Assembly (NCBI GenBank): GCA_036384915.1
Contig: DASVLJ010000038.1
Span: forward strand, 1-64,000
Length of the DNA: 64,000 nucleotides
Source of the DNA: PKWO01 sp036384915
Lineage (GTDB): Bacteria; Pseudomonadota; Gammaproteobacteria; Burkholderiales; Burkholderiaceae_D
Direction: 5' to 3'
Under the pieces are notes generated by a model. The model worked only from the letters and a program-made list of their open reading frames with translations, was not told the DNA's origin and did not search any database. This document shows positions 40,265-48,479 of the stretch, in pieces. A program made the translations under genes and the position numbers. How positions within the stretch are numbered: the first letter of the stretch is position 1; every line of letters begins with the position of its first letter.

Positions 40265-41926
40265 TTAACCTAATTTCACGGCGTGTTCACGCGTGGAATG
40301 GAAAGTCACCTGCGGCCAGCGTTCCTGCGTCAATTTGAGGTTCACTCCCGACGTCGCGAGATAGGCCATGTTGCCGGCCGCGTCGAAAGCGATGTTGGCG
40401 CCGGCGGAAGATTTTTCGAAATCGGCCAGCACGCGCTTGTCGTCGCACGTGATCCAGCGCGCGCTCGAAATGCTGGTTCCCTCGAATACGGCATCGACGC
40501 CGTATTCATTTTTCAGCCGGCTCGCCACCACTTCGAACTGCAGCACACCGACCGCGCCGAGCACGAGATCGGTGCCGTGCACGGGCTTGAACACTTGCAC
40601 CGCGCCTTCTTCTCCGAGCTGCTGCAAGCCCTTGTGCAATTGCTTGATCTTGAGCGGATTCAAGATGCGCACCGAGCGGAAAAAATCCGGCGCGAAGTAC
40701 GGAATGCCGGTGAATTGAAGCATCTCGCCTTCGGAAAAGCTGTCGCCGATCTGCATGTTGCCATGGTTGGGCAAGCCGATGATGTCACCGGCGTATGCCT
40801 CTTCCACCTGCTCGCGCGACGCGGCCATGAAGGTCACCACCGACGACACCTTGATCTCGCGCCCCAGACGCAGGTGCTTGATCTTCATGCCGCGCTCGAA
40901 GCGGCCCGAGCAGACGCGCAGGAAAGCGATGCGGTCCCGGTGCGCCGGGTCCATGTTGGCCTGGATCTTGAATACGAAGCCGGAAAACGGCTTTTCGGTC
41001 GGTTGCACGGCGCGCACGGTGGCATCGCGTTCGCGCGGCGGCTGGGCCCAGTCGAGCAAAGCGTCGAGGATTTCGCGCACGCCGAAATTGTTGATCGCGG
41101 AACCGAAGAACACCGGCGTCTGCCTGCCGGCCAAAAACTCTTCGAGATCGAAGGGGTGCGACGCGCCGTGTACCAGCTCCACTTCCATCTTCAACTGGTC
41201 GATTTCTAGCGGAAACATTTCCGCCAGGCGCGGATTGTCGATGCCCTTGATGACTTCGAAAGTCTGGTCGGCGCGCTCGCTGCCAGGAGCGAACAACATG
41301 ATCTCGTCGCGCAACAGGTGATACACGCCGCGGAAAGTCTTGCCCATGCCGATCGGCCAGGTGACCGGCGCGCACTGGATCTGCAGCACCGATTCGAGTT
41401 CGTCGAGCAACTCGAGCGGATCGCGCGTTTCGCGGTCCATCTTGTTCATGAAGGTGACGATGGGCGTGTTGCGCATGCGGCACACGTTCAGGAGCTTGAT
41501 GGTTTGCTCTTCCACACCCTTGGCCGCGTCGATCACCATCAGGGCCGAATCCACCGCCGTCAGCACGCGGTAGGTGTCTTCGGAAAAGTCCTGGTGGCCC
41601 GGAGTATCGAGCAGGTTGACCACGTGGTCGCGGTATTCGAACTGCATCACGGAAGATGCCACCGATATGCCGCGCTGCTTTTCGATTTCCATCCAGTCCG
41701 AGGTTGCGTGGCGGCCGCTCTTGCGCGCCTTCACTGTGCCGGCGAGCTGGATCGCGCCCGAGAACAGCAGGAGCTTTTCGGTCAGCGTGGTTTTGCCCGC
41801 GTCAGGGTGGGAAATGATGCCGAAGGTGCGGCGGCGCGCCACTTCGCGCACGATCTGCTCGGACGAGACTTGCTTGATTTCGACATCGTCAACGGGCAGG
41901 TCTGGGGTATCGGAAGCGGCGGACAT
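40265..41926 (-). CDS. prfC: Peptide chain release factor 3 (RF3)
   Basis: A 553-residue translational GTPase that removes RF1/RF2 from the ribosome after termination. G-motifs are G1 SHPDAGKTTLTEKLL, the RF3-specific GTVKARKSGRHATSDWMEIEKQRGISV, G3 DTPGHQDFSEDTYR and G4 FMNKMDRETRDP. Domains II and III follow (FKIQANMDPAHRDRIAFLRVCSGRF, GVLQFEVVASRLKNEYGVD). Length is slightly over E. coli RF3 (529). The ATG at 41926 is preferred to an in-frame TTG nine bases upstream. It is monocistronic. The hemerythrin-like gene lies downstream. Confidence 0.97.
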   Translation of the reverse strand: MSAASDTPDLPVDDVEIKQVSSEQIVREVARRRTFGIISHPDAGKTTLTEKLLLFSGAIQLAGTVKARKSGRHATSDWMEIEKQRGISVASSVMQFEYRDHVVNLLDTPGHQDFSEDTYRVLTAVDSALMVIDAAKGVEEQTIKLLNVCRMRNTPIVTFMNKMDRETRDPLELLDELESVLQIQCAPVTWPIGMGKTFRGVYHLLRDEIMLFAPGSERADQTFEVIKGIDNPRLAEMFPLEIDQLKMEVELVHGASHPFDLEEFLAGRQTPVFFGSAINNFGVREILDALLDWAQPPRERDATVRAVQPTEKPFSGFVFKIQANMDPAHRDRIAFLRVCSGRFERGMKIKHLRLGREIKVSSVVTFMAASREQVEEAYAGDIIGLPNHGNMQIGDSFSEGEMLQFTGIPYFAPDFFRSVRILNPLKIKQLHKGLQQLGEEGAVQVFKPVHGTDLVLGAVGVLQFEVVASRLKNEYGVDAVFEGTSISSARWITCDDKRVLADFEKSSAGANIAFDAAGNMAYLATSGVNLKLTQERWPQVTFHSTREHAVKLG

Positions 41927-42184
41927 AATGGTCAAAATGCGAAGGAGCGATTTGCAAAAAGCCTTCGAGTTTACCGGCTCTTGGGTTTCAAGTCTATGTG
42001 CTTGATAAAAAAGGGATTTTCGAGCTTGCCCACAAGACGCCGCCGGTTGTGGAAAAAAGCATGGTTATAAACATTTTCTGTGGCCAATCCTGTGGAAAAG
42101 TTGCGGAGAACTGGAGCAAGTCATTGATTCGATTGAATTTAAGGGCAATGCTCCCGGATCGCACAATTGTGAAGAAGGGCCGCG

Positions 42185-42270
42185 CAGGCAAAAAAAATGC
42201 CCGCGGCGTTCAGCGCGGGCGAACCCACACTCCGAGGAGTTTCGGGGGAGACCTGAAGGTACTCTACCCC
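42185..42270 (-). ncRNA. Candidate small RNA ending in an orphan terminator
   Basis: On the minus strand, GCCCGCG and CGCGGGC form a hairpin (about 42199-42221) followed directly by eight Ts, a textbook intrinsic terminator. No leftward gene precedes it: the next leftward gene to the right ends at 42761 beyond a rightward gene. Just before it is a second small hairpin (ACTCC-TC-GGAGT, about 42229-42240). A transcript of roughly 80 nt would fit. A TTGACA with no good -10 lies at about 42291-42300 on this strand. No Rfam family is recognised. Confidence 0.4.
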
Positions 42271-42271
42271 T

Positions 42272-42303
42272 TGATTGACAAATTGTTATTCGCTTGTCAA
42301 TCA
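42272..42303. promoter_or_regulatory. Perfect 10-bp dyad TGATTGACAA … TTGTCAATCA
   Basis: The arms at 42272-42281 and 42294-42303 are perfectly complementary around a 12-bp spacer. Each arm includes a TTGACA-like -35 hexamer facing inward, so the dyad could be an operator or a pair of opposed promoters between the candidate small RNA and the zinc-ribbon gene. Confidence 0.4.
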
Positions 42304-42440
42304 CTAATCCCAAACATTGTCAGGCCGGCATTGGCTTGAGGCTACACCAAAGACGGCCTCCGAACTTGATGTTTCACCATTGAGTATTTGCTCAGATTTT
42401 ACTAGTTTGAATGTCTTCACCTGACACTACGGAGGCAATC

Positions 42441-42764
42441 ATGATGGCCACAGCGACCCACGAAGCATCACCCAACGCGGGGCGCAACGACCATCGTAGC
42501 CTCGCTTCCACGCCGCTCTCCCTCATCGAGATAGAGCGCGCGAAGGTGGTCGATACGATCGTGGAAGAATCCGCTGATCCCGAGGGCGTGTACTCGGTCG
42601 GCGCGATGCGAGAGCTATGCCCGCATTGCCGCACCAATCACTTGAAACTGGTACTGCGCCAGAAGCGCGTCAGGCAGTCGCACCTGTTTTGCGAGGTGTG
42701 CGACAAGTGTTTTGACGCGCGCTACCTGGACGGCACTTCCGCTCTGGCCGTCATTATCGACTAA
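42441..42764 (+). CDS. Small zinc-ribbon protein of unknown function
   Basis: A 107-residue product starting MMATATHEASPNAGRNDH at 42441, with GGAGG five bases upstream; an in-frame ATG at 42411 lacks a site. The C-terminal half has two CxxC knuckles, CPHCRTNHLKLV and FCEVCDKCFDARYL, separated by about 24 residues, which is typical of a treble-clef or ribbon zinc site. The N-terminal half is polar and probably flexible. No known family. Its TAA stop overlaps the TAG of the convergent TonB-like gene within the 4 bp CTAA. Confidence 0.6.
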   Translation: MMATATHEASPNAGRNDHRSLASTPLSLIEIERAKVVDTIVEESADPEGVYSVGAMRELCPHCRTNHLKLVLRQKRVRQSHLFCEVCDKCFDARYLDGTSALAVIID

Positions 42765-43705
42765 CCTCGCCGGCGCGGGGCGCCTCCATCCGGATCGTCG
42801 TCCCACATTTCATGCATCAGGAAGCGCTCGAGCTGGTCGTTGTCGGCTGGACGCGCCGACATGCGGATCACGCGCCCGCCGCCGCGTGATGAAATCCAGT
42901 CGAAATCGCCTGTGTAGAACTTGCGGATGATTTCGATTTCCTTGCGCACCACGGCCAATTGCACGTTGCCGCCCTCGCCGGCATCGACGGTATAGGTTTC
43001 ATGCCAGCGGTTGTCCGAACCCGGATGCCAGCCGTTGAAGCGCAGCGTCGCTTCGCGCACGCCTATGCTGAGCACCTGGAACACGCCGCCCGTGCCTATC
43101 GTGCGCGAGTTCATGGCGAGGGCGCGCTTGACGTTGGCGAGCGCCACGTCGTTCTCGGTACTGCCGCCCCCGCCCGAGGTGTCCTGCGCGTTGGGTGAGG
43201 GGTCGCTCTCGCCGCGTGCGGCACGCCGTTTCGCCAGTTGCGCAGAAAAGTCGTCTTCCGGCGGCGCGGGAGGCGCCGGCTTGGCCGTCGGTTGCGGGTT
43301 GGGAGGCGGCGGCGGCGCGGTCGGCCGTTCCGGCGAAGGCGGACGGCGCGTCGTGACCACCCTTTGCTGCGGCGGTTCGGGGCGCGGCTTGGGCTGTACC
43401 GGCTTCTCCTGGGCGGGTTCGGCGCGCGAACGATGCCTTTCCAGGTGCACCGTCACCGGCCCGCGCGAGGCAGCGGCCGGCGGCGGCGTCATGTCGAGCT
43501 TGTCCTTGGGCCAGGGAATAAGGAAAAACCCAACGTGCAACAGCATCGAGACGATGGCGCAGATAATGATCCAGTTGCGCGCACGGTCGTCGTCATAGGG
43601 GCGCACGTCGCGGCGCATCCATGGCGCCAGCGGCCCCATCCAGGGTGCGATGGGATCCTCGAGCAGCGGAGCGTCGTACTGATGCCTTTGGAACAAATTA
43701 GCCAC
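42761..43705 (-). CDS. Proline-rich membrane protein, TonB-like
   Basis: A 314-residue protein with a cytoplasmic N-terminus of about 45 residues, one membrane helix (WIIICAIVSMLLHVGFFLIPW) and then a Pro-rich periplasmic stretch (residues about 75-150: PKPRPEPPQQ, APPPPPNPQPTAKPAPPAPP). After a Gly/Ser linker comes a globular C-terminal domain (ALAMNSRTIGTGGVFQVLSIGVREATLRFNGWHP…). The layout is that of TonB/TolA, but the C-terminal domain does not show the YP-hallmark of TonB, so it may instead be an envelope-spanning protein of another kind. It is alone on its strand, with no ExbB/ExbD nearby. Confidence 0.6.
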   Translation of the reverse strand: MANLFQRHQYDAPLLEDPIAPWMGPLAPWMRRDVRPYDDDRARNWIIICAIVSMLLHVGFFLIPWPKDKLDMTPPPAAASRGPVTVHLERHRSRAEPAQEKPVQPKPRPEPPQQRVVTTRRPPSPERPTAPPPPPNPQPTAKPAPPAPPEDDFSAQLAKRRAARGESDPSPNAQDTSGGGGSTENDVALANVKRALAMNSRTIGTGGVFQVLSIGVREATLRFNGWHPGSDNRWHETYTVDAGEGGNVQLAVVRKEIEIIRKFYTGDFDWISSRGGGRVIRMSARPADNDQLERFLMHEMWDDDPDGGAPRRRG

Positions 43706-43952
43706 AGAAAAACAAGCGTCCCGACCAGGGAAGCGAAGGTTTGCAAAAATCCAATATCAGGCTGACGACAAGCGCAGCCATCTATGCTTAGGAAGCGGCA
43801 AGCCGCTTTGGTTCGCAATCCGACAGATTGCGCGATGGGAGCTTACTACCGAATCAGCGATAGGGAAAGCAAGAATTGTGCTTCAAACGAGAACTTAAAT
43901 TTGTAAGCAAGTGTATCCAGCGCTGTTGCGAGCCAGAAATATTATATTGAAA
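43706..43952. other. Intergenic region between the TonB-like and SDR genes
   Basis: About 247 bp. It holds the presumed promoter of the TonB-like gene (left end). No hairpin, repeat or gene was convincing. Confidence 0.4.
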
Positions 43953-44804
43953 TTACGCCGAAGGCTTCATTCCCGGCAGGGCCTCGACGAAGAAATCGGC
44001 TTGCAACTGGGCACCGGGTTGCACATCGTACACGGAAAAATCGCGCACGCCGGCTGCCATCAATACCTCGTCGTCAATGAAGAAATTGCCGCTGCAACGC
44101 GCCGCCGGCTGCTGCAGAATCCAGTGTGCCGCATCGGCCATGATTTCGGGCTTGCGCGAGGCATTCATCATCGCTTCGCCGCCGATTTCATTGGCCACGG
44201 CGGCGGTGGCAATCGCCGTCCTTGGCCAGAGCGAATTCACTGCCACGCCCTGCTTGCGGAATTCGGCGGCATGGGCCAGGGTGTACAGGCTCATGGTGTA
44301 TTTGGCAACCGCATAGGCCGGCCAGGCGCGGAACCATTTCGGGTCTTGCAACAAGGGCGGAGAGAGCGTGAGGATGTGCGGATTGGCGGATTTGAGCAAA
44401 TGCGGCAGGCAGGCTTGCGAGCAGACGAAGGTGCCGCGCCCGTTGACGCCGTGCATCAGGTCGTAGCGCTTGATCGGCGTATCCAGGGTGCCGGTCAGGC
44501 GGATGGCGCTGGCGTTGTTGATCAGAATGTCGATACCGCCGAAGCGCATTGCCGTTTCTTCCACGGCTTCGGCCACACGCGCCTCGTCGCGGATGTCGAC
44601 CACCAAGGGCAGCGCCTTGCCGCCGGCCGCTTCGATCGCTTCCGCCGCCGTATAGACAGTGCCTTCGAGGCGCGGATCGGCCGTGGCGGTCTTGGCCGCG
44701 ATGGCGACGTTGGCGCCGTCCCGTGCCGAGCGCAACGCAATGGCCAGCCCGATGCCGCGGCTACCGCCTGAAATGAATAGTGTCTTGCCGGCCAGGGGTT
44801 TCAT
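43953..44804 (-). CDS. Short-chain dehydrogenase/reductase (HSDL2-like)
   Basis: A 283-residue Rossmann-fold oxidoreductase. The cofactor loop is SGGSRGIG near residue 11, DILINNAS gives the NNA motif and YAVAKYT the catalytic YxxxK. The family resembles hydroxysteroid-dehydrogenase-like 2 SDRs, with the characteristic NPHILTLSPPLLQDPKWF between the catalytic strands and NSLWPRTAIATAAV after them. It is likely NAD(P)-dependent; the substrate may be a lipid or sterol-like alcohol (inferred from family only). It follows the TonB-dependent receptor gene after 20 bp on the same strand, so it belongs to the same operon. Confidence 0.85.
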   Translation of the reverse strand: MKPLAGKTLFISGGSRGIGLAIALRSARDGANVAIAAKTATADPRLEGTVYTAAEAIEAAGGKALPLVVDIRDEARVAEAVEETAMRFGGIDILINNASAIRLTGTLDTPIKRYDLMHGVNGRGTFVCSQACLPHLLKSANPHILTLSPPLLQDPKWFRAWPAYAVAKYTMSLYTLAHAAEFRKQGVAVNSLWPRTAIATAAVANEIGGEAMMNASRKPEIMADAAHWILQQPAARCSGNFFIDDEVLMAAGVRDFSVYDVQPGAQLQADFFVEALPGMKPSA

Positions 44805-44824
44805 CGCTTTTCCTTTCTCCGAAC

Positions 44825-47251
44825 TTACAGGCCAATGTGCGCTTCCACGCCGACCATGCGCGGCGCCGTGATGCTGGCATAGGGCGTGCCCAGCGTGGTG
44901 GCCGAAGTGTTGCCGATATTGTCGATATATTGATGGTCGAACAGATTACGAATGTAGAAGGCCAGGCCCCACTTGTGGGAATCGGCTTCCCAGCCGGCGC
45001 GGACGTCGGTACGGCTTTGCGCCGCCCCTACGCTGAAGGTGCGCGTGGTGAGACAGGTGCCCTGGAAGGCAGAGGCGTCGTTGCAGCGCGTGGCGCCGAT
45101 ATAGGTCTGGCCCAGGACAAGATCGAGGCTGCCGTTGGAGACCTTGCGTATCGTATAGTCGAGCATGGCGGCGGCGCTCCAGAGCGGCGTGCCGACCGGC
45201 TGGTTGCTGAGATTGACGCCTTCCGGGTTGACGTAGTTGTGGAAGGTCTGGTCGATGTATTCCGAGGAAAACGACATCTTCAAGTCGCGCACCGGGCGCC
45301 AGTTGGCTTCGAAATCCACGCCGGTGGCCACCTGGTCGCTTGACGTCACCTGGTAGCTCGGAATCGGCGAAGCGTTTTGCACCAGATTCAGCGCCTGCAG
45401 GTTGGAGAACTTGTAGTTGAACAGCGAGGCATTGAGCAACAGGTGCTGATCGCGGAAATTGCTCTTGATGCCGATTTCGAAGTTGCGCACCGTTTCAGGG
45501 TCGTATTTGCCGGCCACCGAGAGCGCATTGAAGCCGCCCGACTGGTAACCCTTGGTCGCCGAGCCGAACAGCATGATGTCGGGTGTCAGCTTGTAGTCGA
45601 GCACCAGGCGCGGGCTGACGTCGGACCAGCTTGTGCTCATCGCCACGGGGCCGGCCGTTGCCGCCGCATTGTTGAATTCGATATTTTGCGTCATTGCCGC
45701 CTGGGCCGCATCGGCCTGAGCCTGGCTTAACAGCCCGGCCCCGACCAGGGTGGGGAAGAAATTGGCCTGGTTCAAGGCCCCAATGGCGGCGTCGAGTCCC
45801 GGGGCGGAACGCGGCGGGTTGTACCAGCTGAAGTCCTTCGAGTCGCGCGAGAAGCGCACGCCGGCGGTCAGGTCCAATTGCGGCGACAGGTGCCAGATCG
45901 TGTCCCCGTAGATCGCTTCGGAACGGTACGAACCCTTGTTGATCATGCTCTCCTGCCAGGAGTTGCCGAGCAGGTTGACCGGCAGGCCGAACAGGCCGGC
46001 GGCCTGCTGCAGTTGCGCATACAGCGGCAAGCCGTAGAGATTGTTCGACAGCGTGCTGAGCGTGTCGGTATAGGTATCGACCTGGCTGGTCTGGTGCGCC
46101 GTCTCGCCGAAGAAGCTGATGCCGCCTACCCAGTCGACCATGTCGTTCTTGCCCGAGAGCTTGAATTCCTGCTGCCAGGTGGAGTTGTTCTCGATGTTGT
46201 TGGTGTCGAGGTAGGTCAGAATGCTGTTGGTGCCGTTATTGCCTTCGAGGTTGCCCGAGTTGAAATGGCGGTAGGCCGTGGTCGAATTGAAGGTGGCGAA
46301 GGAGAGCGGCGTTTCGAAGCGCAGCGTGACGCCGTCGAAGTCGCGCGTTTCGCGGTCGCCCTGCACGTCGTTGTAGACCGGGGCCGTCAGCGGATTGATA
46401 TAGGCGGCCGGATTGGCCGGGAACGGCGGCACCATGCCCGGCGGCGGCACGGGCACGATGCCGATCGCCACCGAGGCATCCTGGTCGAGGTTTTCATGTT
46501 CCCACGACAGGATGGCCTTGGTCTTGCCCGACTCCCACTTGATCTGCGCGCGCATGCCCCAGTCGCTTTGCGCATTGAGCTTCTGCCCCGTGGCGGCATC
46601 GGTCAGCCAGCCGTCGGTCTTGTGGTCGACGAAGGTGATGCGCGCGGCAAGGTTGTCGTTGATCGGCAGGTTGAGCAAGGCATCGACGTAGCGCTCGCCA
46701 TACTGGCCCAGGCGCACATGGGCGTCGGCATCGAAGTCGGCGCCCGGTTCCTTCGTGATCACGGAAATCGCGCCAGCCGCGCTGTTGCGCCCGAACAGCG
46801 TGCCTTGCGGGCCCTTGATCACTTCGACGCGCTGCACGTCATTGAAATTCATCAAGGCGCCGCCGGTCTTGCCGGTATAGACGCCGTCGACATAGATGCC
46901 GACGGGCGAGTCGGTGCCGATGCCGAAGTCCGAGGTGCCGATGCCGCGTATCGAATAGCCGGGCTGGGTCGGCTGGTCGGCATTGACGACGAGGCCGGGA
47001 ATGTAGCCGTTGACTTCGGCCAGGTTGTTGGCCTCGAGCTTGCCGAGCTGATCGGAGGTGACCATCTGCAGCGAAATCGGCACGGCCTGCGCCTGCTGCG
47101 CGCGGCTTTGCGCCGTCACGGTGATGACCTGGTCGTCCGCCTGCCTGCCATCTTGCGGCGTGTCGGCCGCCGAAGCGGCGCCGGCAGTGAAAGCGCCCAT
47201 CCAGAGCGCATGGGAAATACTCCAAGCCAGACGATTCTTGCGCAATGCCAT
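44825..47251 (-). CDS. TonB-dependent outer-membrane receptor
   Basis: An 808-residue receptor. The ATG at 47251 gives a signal peptide MALRKNRLAWSISHALWMGAFTAGAASA. A TonB-box-like stretch (DQVITVTAQ) is followed by the plug (VNGYIPGLVVNADQPTQPGYSIRGIG … VEVIKGPQGTLFGRNSAAGAISVITKEP) and then a 22-strand barrel ending in a hydrophobic strand (RMVGVEAHIGL). The plug type with GIGTSDFGIGTDSPVGIYVDGVY is common in receptors for organic substrates rather than only siderophores. It lies between a cytochrome/beta-helix lipoprotein pair and an SDR, which suggests uptake of a substrate processed by the neighbouring enzymes. No iron-box-like operator was seen. Confidence 0.9.
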   Translation of the reverse strand: MALRKNRLAWSISHALWMGAFTAGAASAADTPQDGRQADDQVITVTAQSRAQQAQAVPISLQMVTSDQLGKLEANNLAEVNGYIPGLVVNADQPTQPGYSIRGIGTSDFGIGTDSPVGIYVDGVYTGKTGGALMNFNDVQRVEVIKGPQGTLFGRNSAAGAISVITKEPGADFDADAHVRLGQYGERYVDALLNLPINDNLAARITFVDHKTDGWLTDAATGQKLNAQSDWGMRAQIKWESGKTKAILSWEHENLDQDASVAIGIVPVPPPGMVPPFPANPAAYINPLTAPVYNDVQGDRETRDFDGVTLRFETPLSFATFNSTTAYRHFNSGNLEGNNGTNSILTYLDTNNIENNSTWQQEFKLSGKNDMVDWVGGISFFGETAHQTSQVDTYTDTLSTLSNNLYGLPLYAQLQQAAGLFGLPVNLLGNSWQESMINKGSYRSEAIYGDTIWHLSPQLDLTAGVRFSRDSKDFSWYNPPRSAPGLDAAIGALNQANFFPTLVGAGLLSQAQADAAQAAMTQNIEFNNAAATAGPVAMSTSWSDVSPRLVLDYKLTPDIMLFGSATKGYQSGGFNALSVAGKYDPETVRNFEIGIKSNFRDQHLLLNASLFNYKFSNLQALNLVQNASPIPSYQVTSSDQVATGVDFEANWRPVRDLKMSFSSEYIDQTFHNYVNPEGVNLSNQPVGTPLWSAAAMLDYTIRKVSNGSLDLVLGQTYIGATRCNDASAFQGTCLTTRTFSVGAAQSRTDVRAGWEADSHKWGLAFYIRNLFDHQYIDNIGNTSATTLGTPYASITAPRMVGVEAHIGL

Positions 47252-47286
47252 GACAGACTCCCTCAGAAGATTTGTTGTATTTCCTC

Positions 47287-48465
47287 TTATTGATTCTTTA
47301 CTTGGTCGCAACTGCCCTGCCAAGCCGCGATCCATGCCCTGATCAATTCCACTCCCTCGCGATGCACCGACTTGCGCCCGATCTCGGGCATCATCACGCC
47401 GGTTTCATCGGTCGATACACGGTACATCAGGATCGACTCGTCGGGCTTGCCCGGCACGATGTCGAACTTGAAATCGCCCGTGCCGCGTCCCGCGGCCACA
47501 GGCGGCTTGCACAGCCCGAGGTGCAAATCGGCCGGCGCCCCCATGTTCAAGTGCAGCGCCGTGGTATTGGCCGCACCCTTGGTGTTGTGGCAGTGGCCGC
47601 AATTGATGTCGAGGTAGGCGCGGGCGCGCGCATTGATGTCTTCCTTGGCGTCCGCCCAATCGGCATTCTTCGGCGCCGCGTCCGCATCGGGCGCACCGGT
47701 CAGGTAGCCGACGCGCGTCAGGTGGGCGAGCTGGTTTTCCGCCTTGCCCTCATAGACGTAGTCACGGTTCAAGTGGCGCGCCTTGGGCCCCAGCGGCTCG
47801 AACTGGCGCGATTTGACGTCGGACACATGGCAAGCCGCGCATTGGTTGACGTTGGGCACGACATAGGTGATGGGCTGCGCCTTTTCGCCGGGCCGCTGCA
47901 ATTCGATCGGTATGGTGTCGCCCGTGCGTACCAGTTCGGCATCGCTCTGTTCGGCGTTCCAGACATAGGGCAAGGCTTCCCAGCCTTTCTCGCGGCGCAC
48001 CAGCACGCGGGTTTCGATCAGCCTTACCTTGTCGAGCTTGAGCCTGGCGCCGTCGTAGTCGCCCGCCGTGTCGTAATTGACGGCGACGGCCTTGGCGTCC
48101 TTCGCCGCCCCATCCACGCGCGGATAGTAAAAGGTCTTGGTGATGATGGTGCCGACCGGGAAATCGAAAGCCTTCTCTGGATCGTACTTGGCTGCCTGCC
48201 CTTTGGGCATCCAGATCGTGCGCATCTTGTGCGCATAGTCCGAGAATAGCGGCGTGTTCAAATCGTAAGGCACCACGCCGGCATTCAAGGAAAGCCGGCC
48301 GCCATCGGCCGCCAGCACATGCCAGTCGCTCAAATGCTCCGGATGTCCTTCGGGGATATAGGTGACGGCGGCCGGCGTGCGGTCGCAGGCAGCCAGCGGC
48401 GTAACGAAAGCAAGGACGGCCAGCGCCCTGCCCATGACGCGCATTGCGGTGTTGCGTATCTGCAT
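47287..48465 (-). CDS. Diheme c-type cytochrome lipoprotein (SO2930/TIGR03806 family)
   Basis: A 392-residue lipoprotein with lipobox LAAC (Cys27) and two haem-binding CxxCH motifs: CAACH at 209-213 and CGHCH at 289-293. The N-terminal domain (residues about 30-200: VPYDLNTPLFSDYAHKMRTIWMPKG, FPVGTIITKTFYYPR) is the family-specific part preceding the cytochrome domain. It matches my recollection of TIGR03806, an uncharacterised family encoded beside TIGR03805 beta-helix proteins. The predicted role is periplasmic or outer-membrane electron transfer for an unknown oxidation. The gap to the upstream beta-helix gene is 14 bp, and to the receptor gene downstream 35 bp. The ATG at 48465 is chosen for its signal peptide. 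Confidence 0.85.
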   Translation of the reverse strand: MQIRNTAMRVMGRALAVLAFVTPLAACDRTPAAVTYIPEGHPEHLSDWHVLAADGGRLSLNAGVVPYDLNTPLFSDYAHKMRTIWMPKGQAAKYDPEKAFDFPVGTIITKTFYYPRVDGAAKDAKAVAVNYDTAGDYDGARLKLDKVRLIETRVLVRREKGWEALPYVWNAEQSDAELVRTGDTIPIELQRPGEKAQPITYVVPNVNQCAACHVSDVKSRQFEPLGPKARHLNRDYVYEGKAENQLAHLTRVGYLTGAPDADAAPKNADWADAKEDINARARAYLDINCGHCHNTKGAANTTALHLNMGAPADLHLGLCKPPVAAGRGTGDFKFDIVPGKPDESILMYRVSTDETGVMMPEIGRKSVHREGVELIRAWIAAWQGSCDQVKNQ

Positions 48466-48479
48466 TGCGGCTCTCGGAT

